A stretch of DNA of 64,000 nucleotides from Spodoptera frugiperda. Taxonomy: Eukaryota > Arthropoda > Insecta > Lepidoptera > Noctuidae. This document shows, piece by piece, positions 14,001-25,465 of this stretch (positions within the stretch are counted from its first letter, which is position 1; each line of letters opens with the position of its first letter). The stretch spans positions 8,458,113-8,522,112 of the forward strand of contig NC_064223.1 in NCBI RefSeq assembly GCF_023101765.2. The letters are read 5' to 3'. The translations under genes and the position numbers were made by a program. The notes under the pieces were generated by a model, which saw only the letters and a program-made list of their open reading frames with translations, did no database searches and was not told the DNA's origin.

Positions 14001-17000
14001 CTCTGCTGATGTATAATTTTCGTCAATTTGAGAGCAATTTTATAAGTAAGTAGGTGCTCGCTGCTAGCATTTGCTTAAGTAACAACTGTAGTATCGTGGT
14101 CTTATATTTCAATTCCTAAAAAATCGTAAGTTACTTACACGAAATTGTGTGAAAATAAAATAAACCTAAATATATAATAATAGTTCACGGATTTATTAGA
14201 CACATACGTTGGAATCATTTGATGATGATAATAATCTAATCTCTTTTGTAGTATTGTTCTTAACAATGAATTCACGCTTCCTGATTCAACACTTCCTGTG
14301 GCTATTTCATATAGTAAGTATGTATTAATTAACAGGAAACCGAAATGACACGTTGAAATTTCGAGCATCGTCTAATATCCAAATTATTCTCATGACAAAA
14401 AATAATTACTAGGCTTATCTGAGTACGAACACTAGACTAACTGCATTGTGATGCAAACAAAACTTAAAATAAGAAAAGGTGCGTTTACAAACATACAATT
14501 TCACACACACGTTTGACACCCAGACCCGAAACAACAATTTGTGGATCACACAAAGAGTTGTTCCGTACGGGACTCGAACCTGCTACACGTTGCGCCGCAG
14601 CCGGTTGCCCAGCCACCGCACCATTTGTTTCGTACATTTAAACTATAATATATATAATAATATTTAAAGGAACCTTAGTTTAAGAGTTTCGGGTAAATAA
14701 GTAGCGAAACATATTTCTTATATCTGTAAAGCCAATGGTTTACTTATTTTTGTTTTATTTTCTGTGGAGATACATTAAACGCCACATGAATCACAAAAAT
14801 ATGTAAATCAGTATCCATTACAACAAGAATTTTTATTATAGATAATGAACACTAGACTCATCGTTCTATTTTGGAAAGCATATAGGTAAAATAAATCATG
14901 GTCTACTTGCTAAGTAAAAAAATAACCAAGTACGAGACAAATCATTTCCCTGGCTTGTTATCGTTAAAGCGACAAATCTAACTACGATGATGATGACTAA
15001 AGGAAACCTTAATGGTATAATTATAATGTTTAATTATTGTTTTTATTAACTGTATGTTTACTGTGATCCATTCGTCATTTTCCTTTCTATCCTATTCAAT
15101 ACAGGACAAATTATAATATGTTCAGTATCCTAAATCTATCATTGGTGTCATATCAATTAAATTGAATGCATATCAATTAGAGTTCGCCGGTCAAGCTGAT
15201 AGTATAGCAATGATACAGTTAACAATTTGCTTACATCTGACTAATTAGTTAGCCTTCCTTATCTGTAAGTGGGAAAATATTATCGATTCAAGTCATAGGC
15301 GGGCCGTACCTTTTATGTTAGTTCACTGTTTTAAAATTGCACGACAGATATATGTACATGTACATTCATCCTGTTTTATAATTAAATCTAGCGGTGCACT
15401 TCCTGTGTTACTTCACACTGCATATTAAGTATTGTTAATATTTATTGCCAACCTACAAATTGTTGGTGACGTACCGAAGCACTGTAGCGATGGACCTACA
15501 TACTTACAGTAAGCCTCATAAAATTTAAAAATAAATAAAGTTGAGAAAACAGTTTGCATGAAATAATTTCATTATATATCGTGTAATAATAGACTATAAA
15601 TCACCTGTTGAACCCCTAATGATTCTTCTCATCAATTTTAACATTTAATAATTAAAATATTTACGTCTAGCTGCCGCGAGAGGTTTCACCCGCTACTGGT
15701 AACCTCACATATGCCGCGGTGTTTTGTATAATAGTCTGTTTGATAGTCCTTCTTAATAAATACACAATGAAATAATTTTCAAATTCAAAACAGTAGTTCC
15801 GGAGATTAGAGCGTTTCAACAAACAAACAATGTCTTTCACCTTTATTACAAAGTATAGAATTAAGTTACTAATAAGCTTAACAATCCAACAAATGATTAG
15901 TTAAATAATTGTTTAACTTTATCAGAAAATTACCCACTGTTTAGCCTAGCGATAAAAAAATTAAATGTAGTCAGTATTGGAAGTGTACCAGCTGTAAGGT
16001 AATAGTCATGCTTGACCAAACAAGACAAAATGGGACGAGCTTAATTAAAAAAAAAAAACAAAATTACGTAACAGCTGGAGGGATAGGGATCAAAGGAACA
16101 GGGTTAGATTATGGTCTTGAATAAAATATAGGTTACTTTTTATCCCACAGCAACGCGGGCTTGGGCAGAAATAGGACAATAAGGAAAGAATTACAACAAT
16201 AAGGGAAGTAATGTATTTTGACTATATTTTTTTTAATTTTTTGCAACTTTATGATTGTTTCACAAAAATGAACTGTTCGACGCCACTAGCTGTGCTAGTT
16301 TAGCTATCTAATGTAAAGTAGGCAATTAGGTATACAAGTACAAAATAATTAAACATTTTATTATAATTTTTAGATGCTAGACAACCCGTTTACAGCTGTC
16401 TTTTGGTTTTATACGGAGTATAAGTCCATTATAAATACATATCACTATATGTATATCTAGATATGTATAAGATACCCCGCTACAATAATAAACGATGAAA
16501 ATTAAGAGAATGTGGTTGTCTGTTAGTCATTTGAATTAATTATAGAATTCGTTTTATTCAGATGTATGTCATTGTAGAAAAATATTAATAGGGCAAGGAG
16601 TTTATCCACGGAGATCTGAATTAAAATTATTGTTGGATGTGGTGGGCGTCGGTGACGCGCGCTCTCGGAAAGAAAAGTGTGTTCTGAGTTTCTGACGACG
16701 AGTCGGTCGCTTCTATTGGGACTGTGTAAACCTGACGTCACAGGATGCCGCATACACCGCTACTTTATTTACGTGTCGCTATAGAAATAGTTGATGAGTT
16801 ACATTTGAATTCCTCGAATTTGTAAACAATCATTGGGATTCAATTAAAAATCAAAGTTTCAGGATATCTGAAGTTACCCATATACTGAATACGTACGGTT
16901 AAAACTCAAAATAGTAAATTATAGTGACTGTTGTGAAATAAATGCCATTCGAATGAGTTGGCTGACAATTCTTAGCTTCATTCAAGCAGTCATATGTAAA

Positions 17001-20000
17001 TATTTTGCAAGGAATATAGCAGCATGACCTTTTACTCACGTTGCACAAAATCACCCTTGTTTTTAAGATTTGTTAATGAGTTGGAGTTTGAGAGTGTGTA
17101 AGTGAGGAAGGAAAGTAAAACTCGCGTTGAGCACGGGTTACGAGTTATGATTTTAAAATTTTATTATTACTTATGTATATATCTCTATGTATTTCGTAAA
17201 ATTTCTTAAAATTGTTAGATAATATTATTATATTATTTCTTAACGTATATTTAATGCCATTTTACAACTTCTTCGTTCTTTCATTGCTACTCACTCCAGT
17301 TAATAGTTGGCGCAGTTTCGTTGTGCTACATAAAGTTGTGATTCTGAACTAGGACACAATATATTCAAATTTAATAAATTCTTACACGTCGCAAATGGGC
17401 TGAATAGCATCCAAAGCCTTTGATTCAGTGCGAACGACGACATGCGGAGGATCTTCCTCTTCGGGTGTAGGCGGCAGCCGCGTGGGCCCCATCACTATCA
17501 CACACTTAGTATTCAAGCACTAGTCCGACGTGCTCTCGACACTATCGTTTCGCTCTGGACCCACTCACTTGCACTCTTTATCATTGTCATGGAGATTAAG
17601 AACTTGAGTAACTATTTACAGAAACATTAAATCTTTCGTTTTATTTTCGCGTATTCGTTGATTATTAATTCAGGCTAATTCGAGAAAAGAAACAGTATAA
17701 TGTTAAATCGCGGTAGCCGCGAAAACAAAGACACAAGCGGCGTGCGCGTTATGCGTTTCACGTTAGATTGAAAAACAGTCGAGAGGAATGTGAGGCCGAA
17801 AATAGCAAGGAGCGTCGCGCGGCCACAAGGGCGACCCTCGCGCTACGCTGATCGTCGCCGCGCGCCTGCGTACGCGTCCGCACTCTCTGCACGCACCTTT
17901 ATTTACATCCATCCTTCTATGTGGGTAACTACGTACCAGTAACCTAACGTACTGCCATTTCAAAATAAATGGAAGGATCCAAGTATACTATAAACAACGA
18001 GCTTCTCATGCCTCTGAAGAATATTTGTTGAAATTACAATTATTCATTTTAATCTCATACCAATGACTGACTGATTCTGGTCTCCTACATTTTATTTTCT
18101 CTACACAATACACATATATTTGAAAAGAAAACTAATATAACTACTAACTACATATCACAAGAAATTCAAGTTCAATTAAGGCAGAGAATAAATAATTACA
18201 AAATAAGGCAGAGAGAAAGAAATAAATAATTAACTTTCATCAGAGTCGCTCGCTGCATCACTTCAAAAGGAATTAAATGCATTCACATTCTGATTCATGG
18301 CTTATAGGAATTATCAGAATAGCTTCAAATACCGCCACGGTAACAGTGACGATACAGAGCGCCGCGATGCTGTTCAGCTCAATGTAACAACGGTTGTGTT
18401 TAATAAACACAAGTGAACACATTGCATGATAAGGGGCGGCCAAATTGCCACTCATAAATCAAACTCAAGACATATGATAGATTCGATACAAACAAAATAC
18501 CTACAACTTGAGGAAACTAGGGCTGTTGAGCTACTCGCACCCAATAACGCATTTTTTTATTAAATCTAGACCAGATCATATTATGACCAGAATTTTTAAT
18601 TATAGTAAAGAAAAATATTAGGTAGATACCCTTGGAAGAAAATTATATGTGTAAAAAAAAATATCTTTCGAATTAAAGGACTCACTTTTGTTACGATATT
18701 ATGCAAGTCAAGCTTCACCAACAGCACTCCGCAGCCCTGACTATTCACATTTCAATCACACGCGTGCTTATTGTACATTTGGTCATATTCGTATTCGTAC
18801 CAATTATACGATAACCACTGAGTCATAGGAATTCAGAGAAAGTAAAAAATACTGATTTATTTAAAATTTTATACCTAAGTAGTTTCGTAGTTAGAATTTT
18901 TATCATTTTAAATATTTATGCTATGTAGTACTTAATATTATTAGCATAATTTTCGTCTGCCCGGGCACTTGTAGTAGCTGTTGATAAAAAGGCACTGCAA
19001 GTCCGCAAGTACTACACCGGTGATTGTTTAACAAAACACAAAATTATGGGGTAAACCAGTTACGCAGTTTTTGTACGCTTACTTCAGCACGATTAAGGAA
19101 TCAAACTTCGGAGGCCGAGAGGCCGAGAGTGGACTAAACGAACTGACTATTGACGTGGGTATCTGGTACCTAACGTTGCGTCGTTGTAACGTTACCAAAT
19201 TAAATAGTAATTTTGCAAATTTAAAAAAGTGATGATTGTCACAACGTCTTTATCTTAATGAGTACTATTTTAGGCTGATTGAACGTCACCAAAGACGTAT
19301 CCTCGGTTGCGTTTACACGTACAAAGGCGTAGGTGAGTATAAGACAAAAAGACGTTAATGTAAACTCGCAACAAAGCATTCGCCGCGCTTATTAGTAGTC
19401 TGGTCTAGCAATCGACCGTACGCCATGCCAAAATAAATGTCAATAGCAAATTGTACACATTAACTTGTATGTTTCCATACTTTTAACGTTCGGAATAAGT
19501 TTCTTTCAGACTCCGTGAAACGTTGCTTCAAAAATGACTTATGTATCTAATGAAAGTTTGAGGTCGAACTTACAGTTTCAGACTACATTTTATTAGTTCT
19601 TAACTGCTATCTATCGATATATTTTATTGTGTTACAAATATGAGCGAGTTTGCCACACACCAGCCTTCGTTACAAGTTAAGCATATAAAATTATAAATGA
19701 TTGATTTGCCACAACATGTTCAAATAATTTTTACTTTCACTTTTGTATTTAAGGAGTTTGTGATTTTACAATAGTTGTAGATGTTTTTACTCCCAAAATA
19801 TTTCGAATTACCGAATATTCGAATTATTGAATGGTCCGAAATTTGAACTTGAAGGTATCTGCAAACTCTGAGATATTTATTTTTGTCCCTTTCTGTCTGC
19901 AACTTCATCACCGCTCATCGGCGTCAAACTCTCGATAATTCGAATTAAAGGGTCATTTAGTTATGTAGTAAATTACTTTTGTTCGCAATCGAGTGCATAA

Positions 20001-23000
20001 AAATGTATTGTTTAGTTCGGAATATAAAGATATTTTTAGGGACCAAATGATAACTTCCAATTACTATTCGAATTTTCGAAGGTTTGAATTATCGAGAGTC
20101 AACGGTAAAAATATACAATCTTCCATACATTTTAATACTATACATAGAAAATATTAATAAAATAAATAGTAGGGGATGTGACTAGGGAGATAAATATGTT
20201 TTGATACATGTGATTAAAAAAGTTTTGTCTATCTGTATGTTCAAGCATCACTCAAAAATTCACGGTTCGATTACGATAAGACTTGGCATTTAATTATACT
20301 TTAATATCCTGGGCATCATATCATACTGAAGATCTTACTAATATTATATATGTTTGTTACTCAATGTCCGGATGAAATTTGGAACAGGGGTAGGTTATGG
20401 TCTGAAATAACGCACAGGACTTTTTATCCCACGGGACTGCGGGCGAAGTCGCTGGTAGAAACGAGTAGATAAATAAATCACTGACCTGTATTTTGCTCTA
20501 TGTGCAGTGTCAAAGAGGTCGCCTTCGAATGGTGAAGTGATAACGTAAGAAGGCGGAGCAGCGGTCTGCTGAGCTGGTGGTAGGGCTTCTGGGCTTGGAG
20601 CGACCGCCACCGTGCCCAGCCGCTCGCACGCCGCCCGCACCCTTTCACACTCCAAACACGTTTCATTCACGTATACTACTGAAGTCGACGAGCCTGGTGA
20701 AAATATTACAATTATGCTTTATACTTGTCATTTCTTAGTTTACAATTACATATATTTCATATTATGAAAGTAACAAACAGCCCTGAGGCCTGTAGTACTG
20801 CAGTACTGAAACTATTTTCTTCAAACTGATGGATTATGCCACTAAACTAACATCATCCTTAACTTTAGAAGCCCGATTATGCCCAAACATAACGTTATGT
20901 AGTAATCGAATGAAATTACGAGCGCTATTGGAGATTGTATTGGTTTAGTTGGATTAAACTCTCGACCAATAGAATTGCTATGATGATATATGTGCGCACA
21001 CATTTTCTGATTTAAAATAGTACAGACTGGGGCTCAGACAGATTACGACTATAGTCGAATATTTTATTGCATTCCATAATATAAATGTCTTAATACATGG
21101 CAGTCTTATAAGACACCAATAATCTAATATAGACCCTTTCTAAATGTAGGTAGTAAGTAGGTTTTATGTACCTATGGTAACTAACTACACTTAACGTCCC
21201 CAAGCTACCTACCTACATTCTGCGTTATTTTACTAGTTACTAAATAAAAATTACGAATACAACGTAGCCTACGTCACTCTCTGTCCCTTCAACAATCTCC
21301 AGTCTCCACTTAACCTTATCAAGAAAATACAAACAACTCTAGAAGTGATAGATTATCATTACATAACAACATTAGGTTTAAATCCAATAGGAAACTTTTG
21401 CATTGATGGATGAGTGAATGTTTTTCACTAAATCGAGGATGAACGGATTAGAATGAAACCCAAAGACAGAGGATAGTGTAGATTACAGGTAGGACCACGA
21501 AAATGTATGCGTCCCAATAAACCTAAAAAAAACGGATGTTTTGGACACTGAAAGCTATTTCATGTGCATCATAGTTTTCGTTCGTTCAACATAATACATT
21601 GAAACCAGCCCGAGACACATTCTAAAGAAGAATACAAAATAATTCGCGTATGAGGAAGTCGTGAGCAGTGAGCACGATTTATCTGATTACGACAAATCTC
21701 CCTTGAAAAGAAACAGATGCTGACATCCAGCGCTTCCTTTGATCCTTCAAGAATTCACAAGCAGAGGTATGCCGATCGAATTCCATGCAACTCATGTAAA
21801 CATCGGTCATCGGCACACATTATTGTTATTTCGGTTACAATTTAACACTTTAAAGTAAATATCATCATACATAAGTCTTTACGACAATACTAACTGTTTA
21901 ACTTTTAACAATATATGAAATATAGTAAATAAATAAATAAATAGTAGATAGTAGGACGTCAACAGGCCAGCTCTACTGTAACGCGAAGATCTCAACAACC
22001 CCTGTATAATTAAAAGCAACAAAGGAAAATGGATGATCTTATGTTTAAGTAAAAAAAATACGAAGCATGGAAAAAGTTAGGTATCTACTAATAATCATTT
22101 ACTAAGTTAGGGGCGCACGCCTTCGATTGAATAAAAAAGAAGGGACATGAAAATAAAATGGTGGGTAAGTAAATATGTAATGAGAAATGTGGCCTTTCGG
22201 GATATTATGTTTTCTAACGTTAATGGTTCAGGGTCGCTGAGTCACGCTTGCGACACAGGGAACACCCGGCACTCTTGGCATGCAACACTACGCAAACGCA
22301 AAAAGTTGTTGCCTGTACCTCACTCATTGGGTAGGTCAAACACTGAAAAATCCAATCATACAAACAATACACTCAGGACGAATGTGTCAGTTGAGATAAC
22401 GTCAATCAAATGTTGATATCATATTATTAGATAAATCACCACTCACTATGAATATAGAAGTATATTACCACATTTTTGAATAAAATTCTATGCATCAAGT
22501 ACAAGTATTATGCATAATTAAGTAGGTGTATGTTGATTCTGCATTAAAATTATTATATTTTCGTAATAGATTATGTGGGTGCCATCCATGAACCATGTAC
22601 AAATAGGAGATGCCATAATGTGATTGTGCATGTGACACAAAACAATGGCCCTGCCCAATGATATTATAAGTAAAAACATTATAAGCGCTTAGAAAGTGGC
22701 ACATTAAAATGTGGACAATTGGCAATCTTTTTGTAGTATGGGACCACAAGATGGAAAATAGAGAGGAATATGGTTTGTAACACACACCCCGTAAAGTTTC
22801 AGTGTTAAGTTAAAGACAAATTCAGTTATGACTCTCTTCATTGTATTTGCTTCATAGTGCTTTCAATGTAATTATTACAATATGTATACTTAGGCAAAAA
22901 TATTATTATTAATGATATGGAATATTAATTTATGAAATTTTAATAACAAGTAGTACTTGAAAGATTGTTGTTTTTAGTCTGCAATATATTATTATTAAGA

Positions 23001-25465
23001 TGGCATGTTAAATATCTTGTTTCTCAGAAATAAGAGCATTTCTAGTATTATTAATTTTTATAGGGTTTAATTTATGGATATTGGTAAATACATTGATCAT
23101 GGGACATTGTCGAGAACACGCCATGCTATAAACGCATTCGCACTCACATCCTCCACCGAGGTATGACCGCAGTTGTTCTACCAACGCTAGCATAGTTGGC
23201 GTGCGTGCCGCAAACCACGCTTTACGCCATCTGCAAAAGCAGTGCTCTTCAACAATCTTGCCCGTAGAAAGGCGGCGACTGTTAGATAAGTTATTTTACG
23301 CAAACTGAAAATCATTGCTATAATAACAAAACAATAGCTCCAACAAAATAACATAATTTCTATCCTGTTTCATAAAGGAAGAAATGAGCCAATGAGTTAC
23401 ATTCAAATACTTAATGTTGTTAGTGGTTATAGTTAGAAGTGGATGAATTAGTTAAAGATTAAACAACTATTGAGTAGTTTTTCAATGTAGACTTAGAAAC
23501 AATTTCCAATAATACAAGTTTTTTTTTTTCCTATTTTAGCCAATAAGTTTTGGGATTATGATTTAAGAAATTATTAAGTCACTGCCTATAATAATTATTG
23601 CATTACATTTTTCTATTAAGTATCAAATTTATTTAAGCCCACTTGATGGTAATCAGTAGTACATATTTGCATATGCACATGCAAGTTTGTTATCTTGGCA
23701 TTTATGTGCATTACAATATTTTTTAACTGATGAAGCATACTTCGCCAGTATTGGTAGGAAAAAATAGGAAGCTAGATGACAATTGTATGTACCTAATTTG
23801 TACTCTTCTGTAGAAAATCAGGCAATACTTTGCCAAAAACTCAAATATGAAGTTTCTTCAAATGCACCAAAGTTTCCTGATTTGCACTCAGAAATATTTA
23901 TTGTTATATATTGTAGTGCATCAAGAATTTTCAGGTATTTTAGTTGCTCATTTATTCACTATTTTTGCTGTTATAGTGCAAAGCATGCATTTTTTGAAAC
24001 TTTCATGGTGCATAATTTATAATTAGTATGGGTGCTAGTCATTGTAGCACACCTGCAGCAGGTGTCACAAGTGTGTTGCATGGCATTTAAAAAGATTTTT
24101 GATTGCACCATTGTTTCTGCAAATCAAGTGAAAATTACACTAAAATACATAACTAGGTAATACTAATTATGTTACTTTTACAAAATCAAACACTAGGTTT
24201 ATTTTATGTGTGGGTTACGGAAACTCAGTTGTTGATTACACAATCATGTTAAGAACAAACACCTACATGTAATTGCAGTTAAAAGATATCAGTCAATTGC
24301 TAGATATCTATTTAAATAATTATGAGGTTGTTAATGTTATCAAAACATAAGGTCAAGACTTTTATAATTTAATAACTATATTATGCTGTTTGTATTAGAT
24401 TTTCAACAATAACATATGCATAAAAATGTTTAGCACAAATCAAGTTTCACATTTGAAGTGAAGATTTCAGTAAAGAATGTCTAGTTACAATTGAAAATAA
24501 TTTCCTATCCAAGGGGTTTGTAGAATGGCCACAAAATTAAAGCATTCTTACCTTTTAAAAAAACATGGTTATTTTATTTAGAAATGATTTATAAGTATTG
24601 TACTTTTCTAAGAATCTAATTTATCAATCAGATTTTGTTTAGTAATCGAACACTTGGAAATTAACATCAAATAGAACCTGCATTTAGGCTTCCCGCTTCA
24701 TAAAAAAAGAAATAACTGTATTCAAAACAAAAAAATACAATGTAAGGGACTCAGCTAATGAACTACTATTTTACAAAACATACAGGTATTTAATTTATGA
24801 AGTGAATGGCATTGAAAATACATTTGAAAAGCAATTAAATGTTGTTACATTGCTACCAAGGATATTAACATGTTACAGGGAGGATAGTACACTTAAAGCA
24901 TTTACTGACAGTGTATGTAACATTTATTTAATTCCATTATTGGTGGTTGTGTATAAACACTACAATAGTTGTATCTAAAACTAGACACCAGGTATAAACC
25001 ACTTGTACTATGAGTGTTGATTTTCAAGAGAATACTGAATAGTTAAGTCAAATTCAACTCATAAACAAAAATTCTTTCATATTATTGTCATCATTATTAT
25101 AAAATTTACATATTAGGCACATTTATCACGTAACGAATCAAAGATATTCTGTTACCAAAATCTTATATTTCAGCTTATTTTAATTCTAAACAAATAAAGC
25201 ATCTCGTTGAGATTTTTAAATTGGAGTCTTAAATTTTACGGGATATAAAAAATATTTGGATTTTTCTTATTAATTTGGTTATTGTTTACCTATATATTTA
25301 ATTCTTGGGAAGGTTTTCAAACCTGTTGCGATCGATATATTACTACATAAAAGATATTTAGAACAGTATATCAACATTCTAATATTTACCATCATCATTT
25401 TCTTGAATTTTGTCAGTTGTAGCGGTGTTTCCTGTTTGTGTCATGCCCTTAGACAATTCGTCCAT
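2042..25465 (-). CDS. pbl: Pebble/ECT2 Rho guanine-nucleotide exchange factor
   Basis: Coding exons in transcript order: 25465-25390 (ATG, MDELSKGMTQTGN), 20693-20486, 13797-13662, 13407-13195, 13094-12951, 8197-8066, 7977-7716, 7605-7490, 7360-7233, 7150-6980, 6893-6778, 6627-6467, 6258-6118, 5925-5796, 5714-5560, 4806-4696, a tentative 3495-3400, and 2155-2042 (TGA). Phases agree throughout and give about 869 aa, close to ECT2. An N-terminal BRCT-like segment (residues ~65-140) precedes BRCT1 (~130-210, VICFSGFRKKDEL, GGSIRKDMSSKVTHLIA) and BRCT2 (~215-300, VCFVGFPEDE, VVKAEWFWASVQ). A basic NLS (RLRKRKLR, ~345) follows, then DH (~400-610, LLQTESNYVGIL, IRPVQRLPSISLLL, HINEDKRKTEGQ), PH (~625-755) and a tail ending PTRKAAPGAALRRF. 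Known role: at the central spindle and cortex it activates Rho1 (RhoA) for the contractile ring in cytokinesis. Confidence 0.93.
2156..4695 (-). other. Pebble introns flanking the tentative 3.4-kb exon
   Basis: Apart from the GC-rich block around 3370-3500, this is AT-rich sequence in which I see no coding exon, mobile element with clear ends, or RNA gene. Confidence 0.5.
3400..3495 (-). CDS. pbl: Tentative penultimate coding exon of pebble
   Basis: A 32-codon open segment follows a good acceptor (pyrimidine-rich, ttgtag) and keeps phase 0 with the exons on both sides. It reads LEALAGLTGLLRPEPGSGLL and ends in AHLLAQ. Codon use is GC-rich, like the last exon and unlike the surrounding intron. 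The donor GTCTGA is weak, and an earlier donor (GTATTG after ...LLDTW, also phase 0) is possible. If the exon is not used, DKFLACLESH...RTRIK joins directly to EMGTSGGG, also in phase. Confidence 0.45.
4839..4988. repeat. Short direct repeat pair in a pebble intron
   Basis: A segment starting CCCTGTTTGTTTCCCATTTCG and ending in TAGATCATT occurs at 4839-4877 and again at 4945-4988. The second copy carries about five extra bases (GAGTG). The two are about 106 bases apart and lie just upstream (on the minus strand) of the exon at 4806-4696. Confidence 0.8.
5331..5506. repeat. 36-bp direct repeat pair, 140-bp period, pebble intron
   Basis: CGTTTTTGCGGGTTATTATA and the following 16 bases occur at 5331-5366 and again at 5471-5506. 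Each copy is followed at some distance by ACATCGAAAAAAT. This is a small local duplication in the intron between the exons at 5714-5560 and 4806-4696. Confidence 0.8.
8492..10123 (-). CDS. Long open exon (about 543 codons) inside a pebble intron: alternative exon or nested gene
   Basis: On the minus strand an open frame runs from an acceptor (tttcag at 10126-10124) to a stop at 8494-8492. It begins VMANGETFGRSLILSPHPST. The preceding pebble exon (13094-12951) ends in phase 0 at ...CTHV, so this exon can be joined in frame; the canonical next exon (8197) also starts in phase 0. The protein has low complexity and is rich in Ser, Thr, Lys and Arg. It has many S/T-P sites and clusters of basic residues (SSLYRRLSARLSGRRASPTK near the start; KLRRSVKSFTASFRSERKKK around residue 350), and resembles a disordered, phosphorylated nuclear or cytoskeletal protein. 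I recognise no domain. A weak donor (GTACTA) near 8537 would keep phase 0 into the 8197 exon, making it an in-frame cassette inside BRCT2. Otherwise it is an alternative terminal exon or a nested gene starting at MANGETF. Confidence 0.6.
   Translation of the reverse strand, partial: VMANGETFGRSLILSPHPSTPNSAKPSRATPNRSQSTPKSSLYRRLSARLSGRRASPTKHANDMSHDDREQRLHIARNSIRDKQAKAVSKDQTDDSTFSISLVGKSFTDDLYSNFENNKSPQHVERAEMRKYTVSDKENNKNLSQLVHGSDKVNSKDKREVFRNKSMNVFNLVDCLTEAGSLHSSLTKSLCDLDAKDEPVFLLASSTGGKELQQSTTTISSGKKRSRNSTDSNFQVSTVDANLSPDKCEESNWKSIKRLKIKDSFKFKNRPTIFKRTKKDSVSKTTGEIVVEPVSPDSVKPTDPAGEFIASTSSPIKEDDNTSICSMNTSKQSGFFDISFASIRSSKTVKSASKLRRSVKSFTASFRSERKKKYEKRAERNTVEVDASHLPSDLKNISTPKQTFDGMNLDISPVQVDTVDSTGLVTPIRNRVADADELDDSTVFKTPQSVWLRTHRHSICGGSELRLSSAPSVASASPCLSRCAAPTSLLPLVSLAPPSSCSARDQPPPASTPPIRDAHAISQCHGISLPVLTLFYSILLLKL
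10124..12950 (-). other. Pebble intron with a MITE; no other exon seen
   Basis: AT-rich intron between the BRCT2 exon at 13094-12951 and the long open exon ending at 10123. Apart from the TIR element at 11119-11475, no coding, RNA or repeat structure stood out. Confidence 0.5.
11119..11475. mobile_element. MITE with about 45-bp imperfect terminal inverted repeats, TA-flanked
   Basis: The left end starts CAGGTGTCCCAAAACTTAAC. The reverse complement of the right end starts CAGGATGTACCCAAATTTCA, and the two continue to match through a shared TATCACC(G/A)GG(C/T)TAAA block. The element is 357 bp and flanked by TA on both sides, as for Tc1/mariner insertions. The open frame 11162-11458 inside it is not a transposase. 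It lies in a pebble intron. Confidence 0.7.
14476..14633 (-). mobile_element. tRNA-derived SINE, minus orientation (family 1)
   Basis: Read on the minus strand it opens with GCGGTGGCTGGGCAACCGGC (A-box region), followed by a B-box-like GGTTCGAGTCCCGTACGG. It then continues with CAACTCTTTGTGTGATCCAC and GTATGTTTGTAAACGCACC. The same order appears at 31593-31745 (minus) and, more degraded, at 62920-63060 (plus). RNA polymerase III promoter boxes and the absence of coding sequence are typical of a SINE, not a functional tRNA gene. Confidence 0.8.
15665..15850. repeat. Degraded retroelement tail fragment
   Basis: The segment CTGCCGCGAGAGGTTTCACC ... CAGTAGTTCCGGAGATTAGAG ... CAAACAAAC resembles the widely dispersed lepidopteran non-LTR retrotransposon 3' tails. 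The family assignment rests on general recognition, not on an alignment. Confidence 0.45.
16070..16160. repeat. Degraded retroelement tail fragment (TTTTTATCCCAC type)
   Basis: GGAACAGGGTTAGATTATGG followed by TTACTTTTTATCCCACAGCA matches the arrangement at 20375-20450 (GGAACAGGGGTAGGTTATGG ... GACTTTTTATCCCACGGGAC). Two copies of one dispersed repeat therefore lie in the same pebble intron. Confidence 0.6.
19922..20105. mobile_element. Small inverted-repeat element (pogo-like ends)
   Basis: GTCAAACTCTCGATAATTCG at the left and its near inverse GAATTATCGAGAGTCAAC at the right (ending about 20103) enclose about 180 bases of AT-rich DNA. Similar TTCGAATT motifs continue to the left of it (19795-19850). 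Ends of the type TTGACTCTCGATAATTCGAA are seen in pogo/Tc1-like elements; the class is inference. Confidence 0.5.
20330..20462. repeat. Degraded retroelement tail fragment, second copy
   Basis: It contains GAAATTTGGAACAGGGGTAG and ACTTTTTATCCCACGGGACT, the same words as the fragment at 16070-16160. It abuts the 3' side of the pebble exon at 20693-20486 on the minus strand. Confidence 0.55.
20694..25389 (-). other. First pebble intron (about 4.7 kb), no feature identified
   Basis: AT-rich intron between the start-codon exon (25465-25390) and the second exon. The open frames in it are short, lack splice support and match nothing I recognise. Confidence 0.5.

Larger units (their letters stand above)
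13798..20485 (-). other. Large pebble intron (about 6.7 kb) with SINE, LINE-tail and DNA-transposon fragments
   Basis: No coding exon is seen between the BRCT exon at 13797-13662 and the N-terminal exon at 20693-20486. It holds a reversed SINE (14476-14633), two degraded retroelement-tail fragments (15665-15850 and 16070-16160), an inverted-repeat element near 19922-20105, and part of another tail up to about 20460. Short GC-rich patches at about 17440-17560 and 17800-17910 have no supportable reading frame and could be regulatory. Confidence 0.5.
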
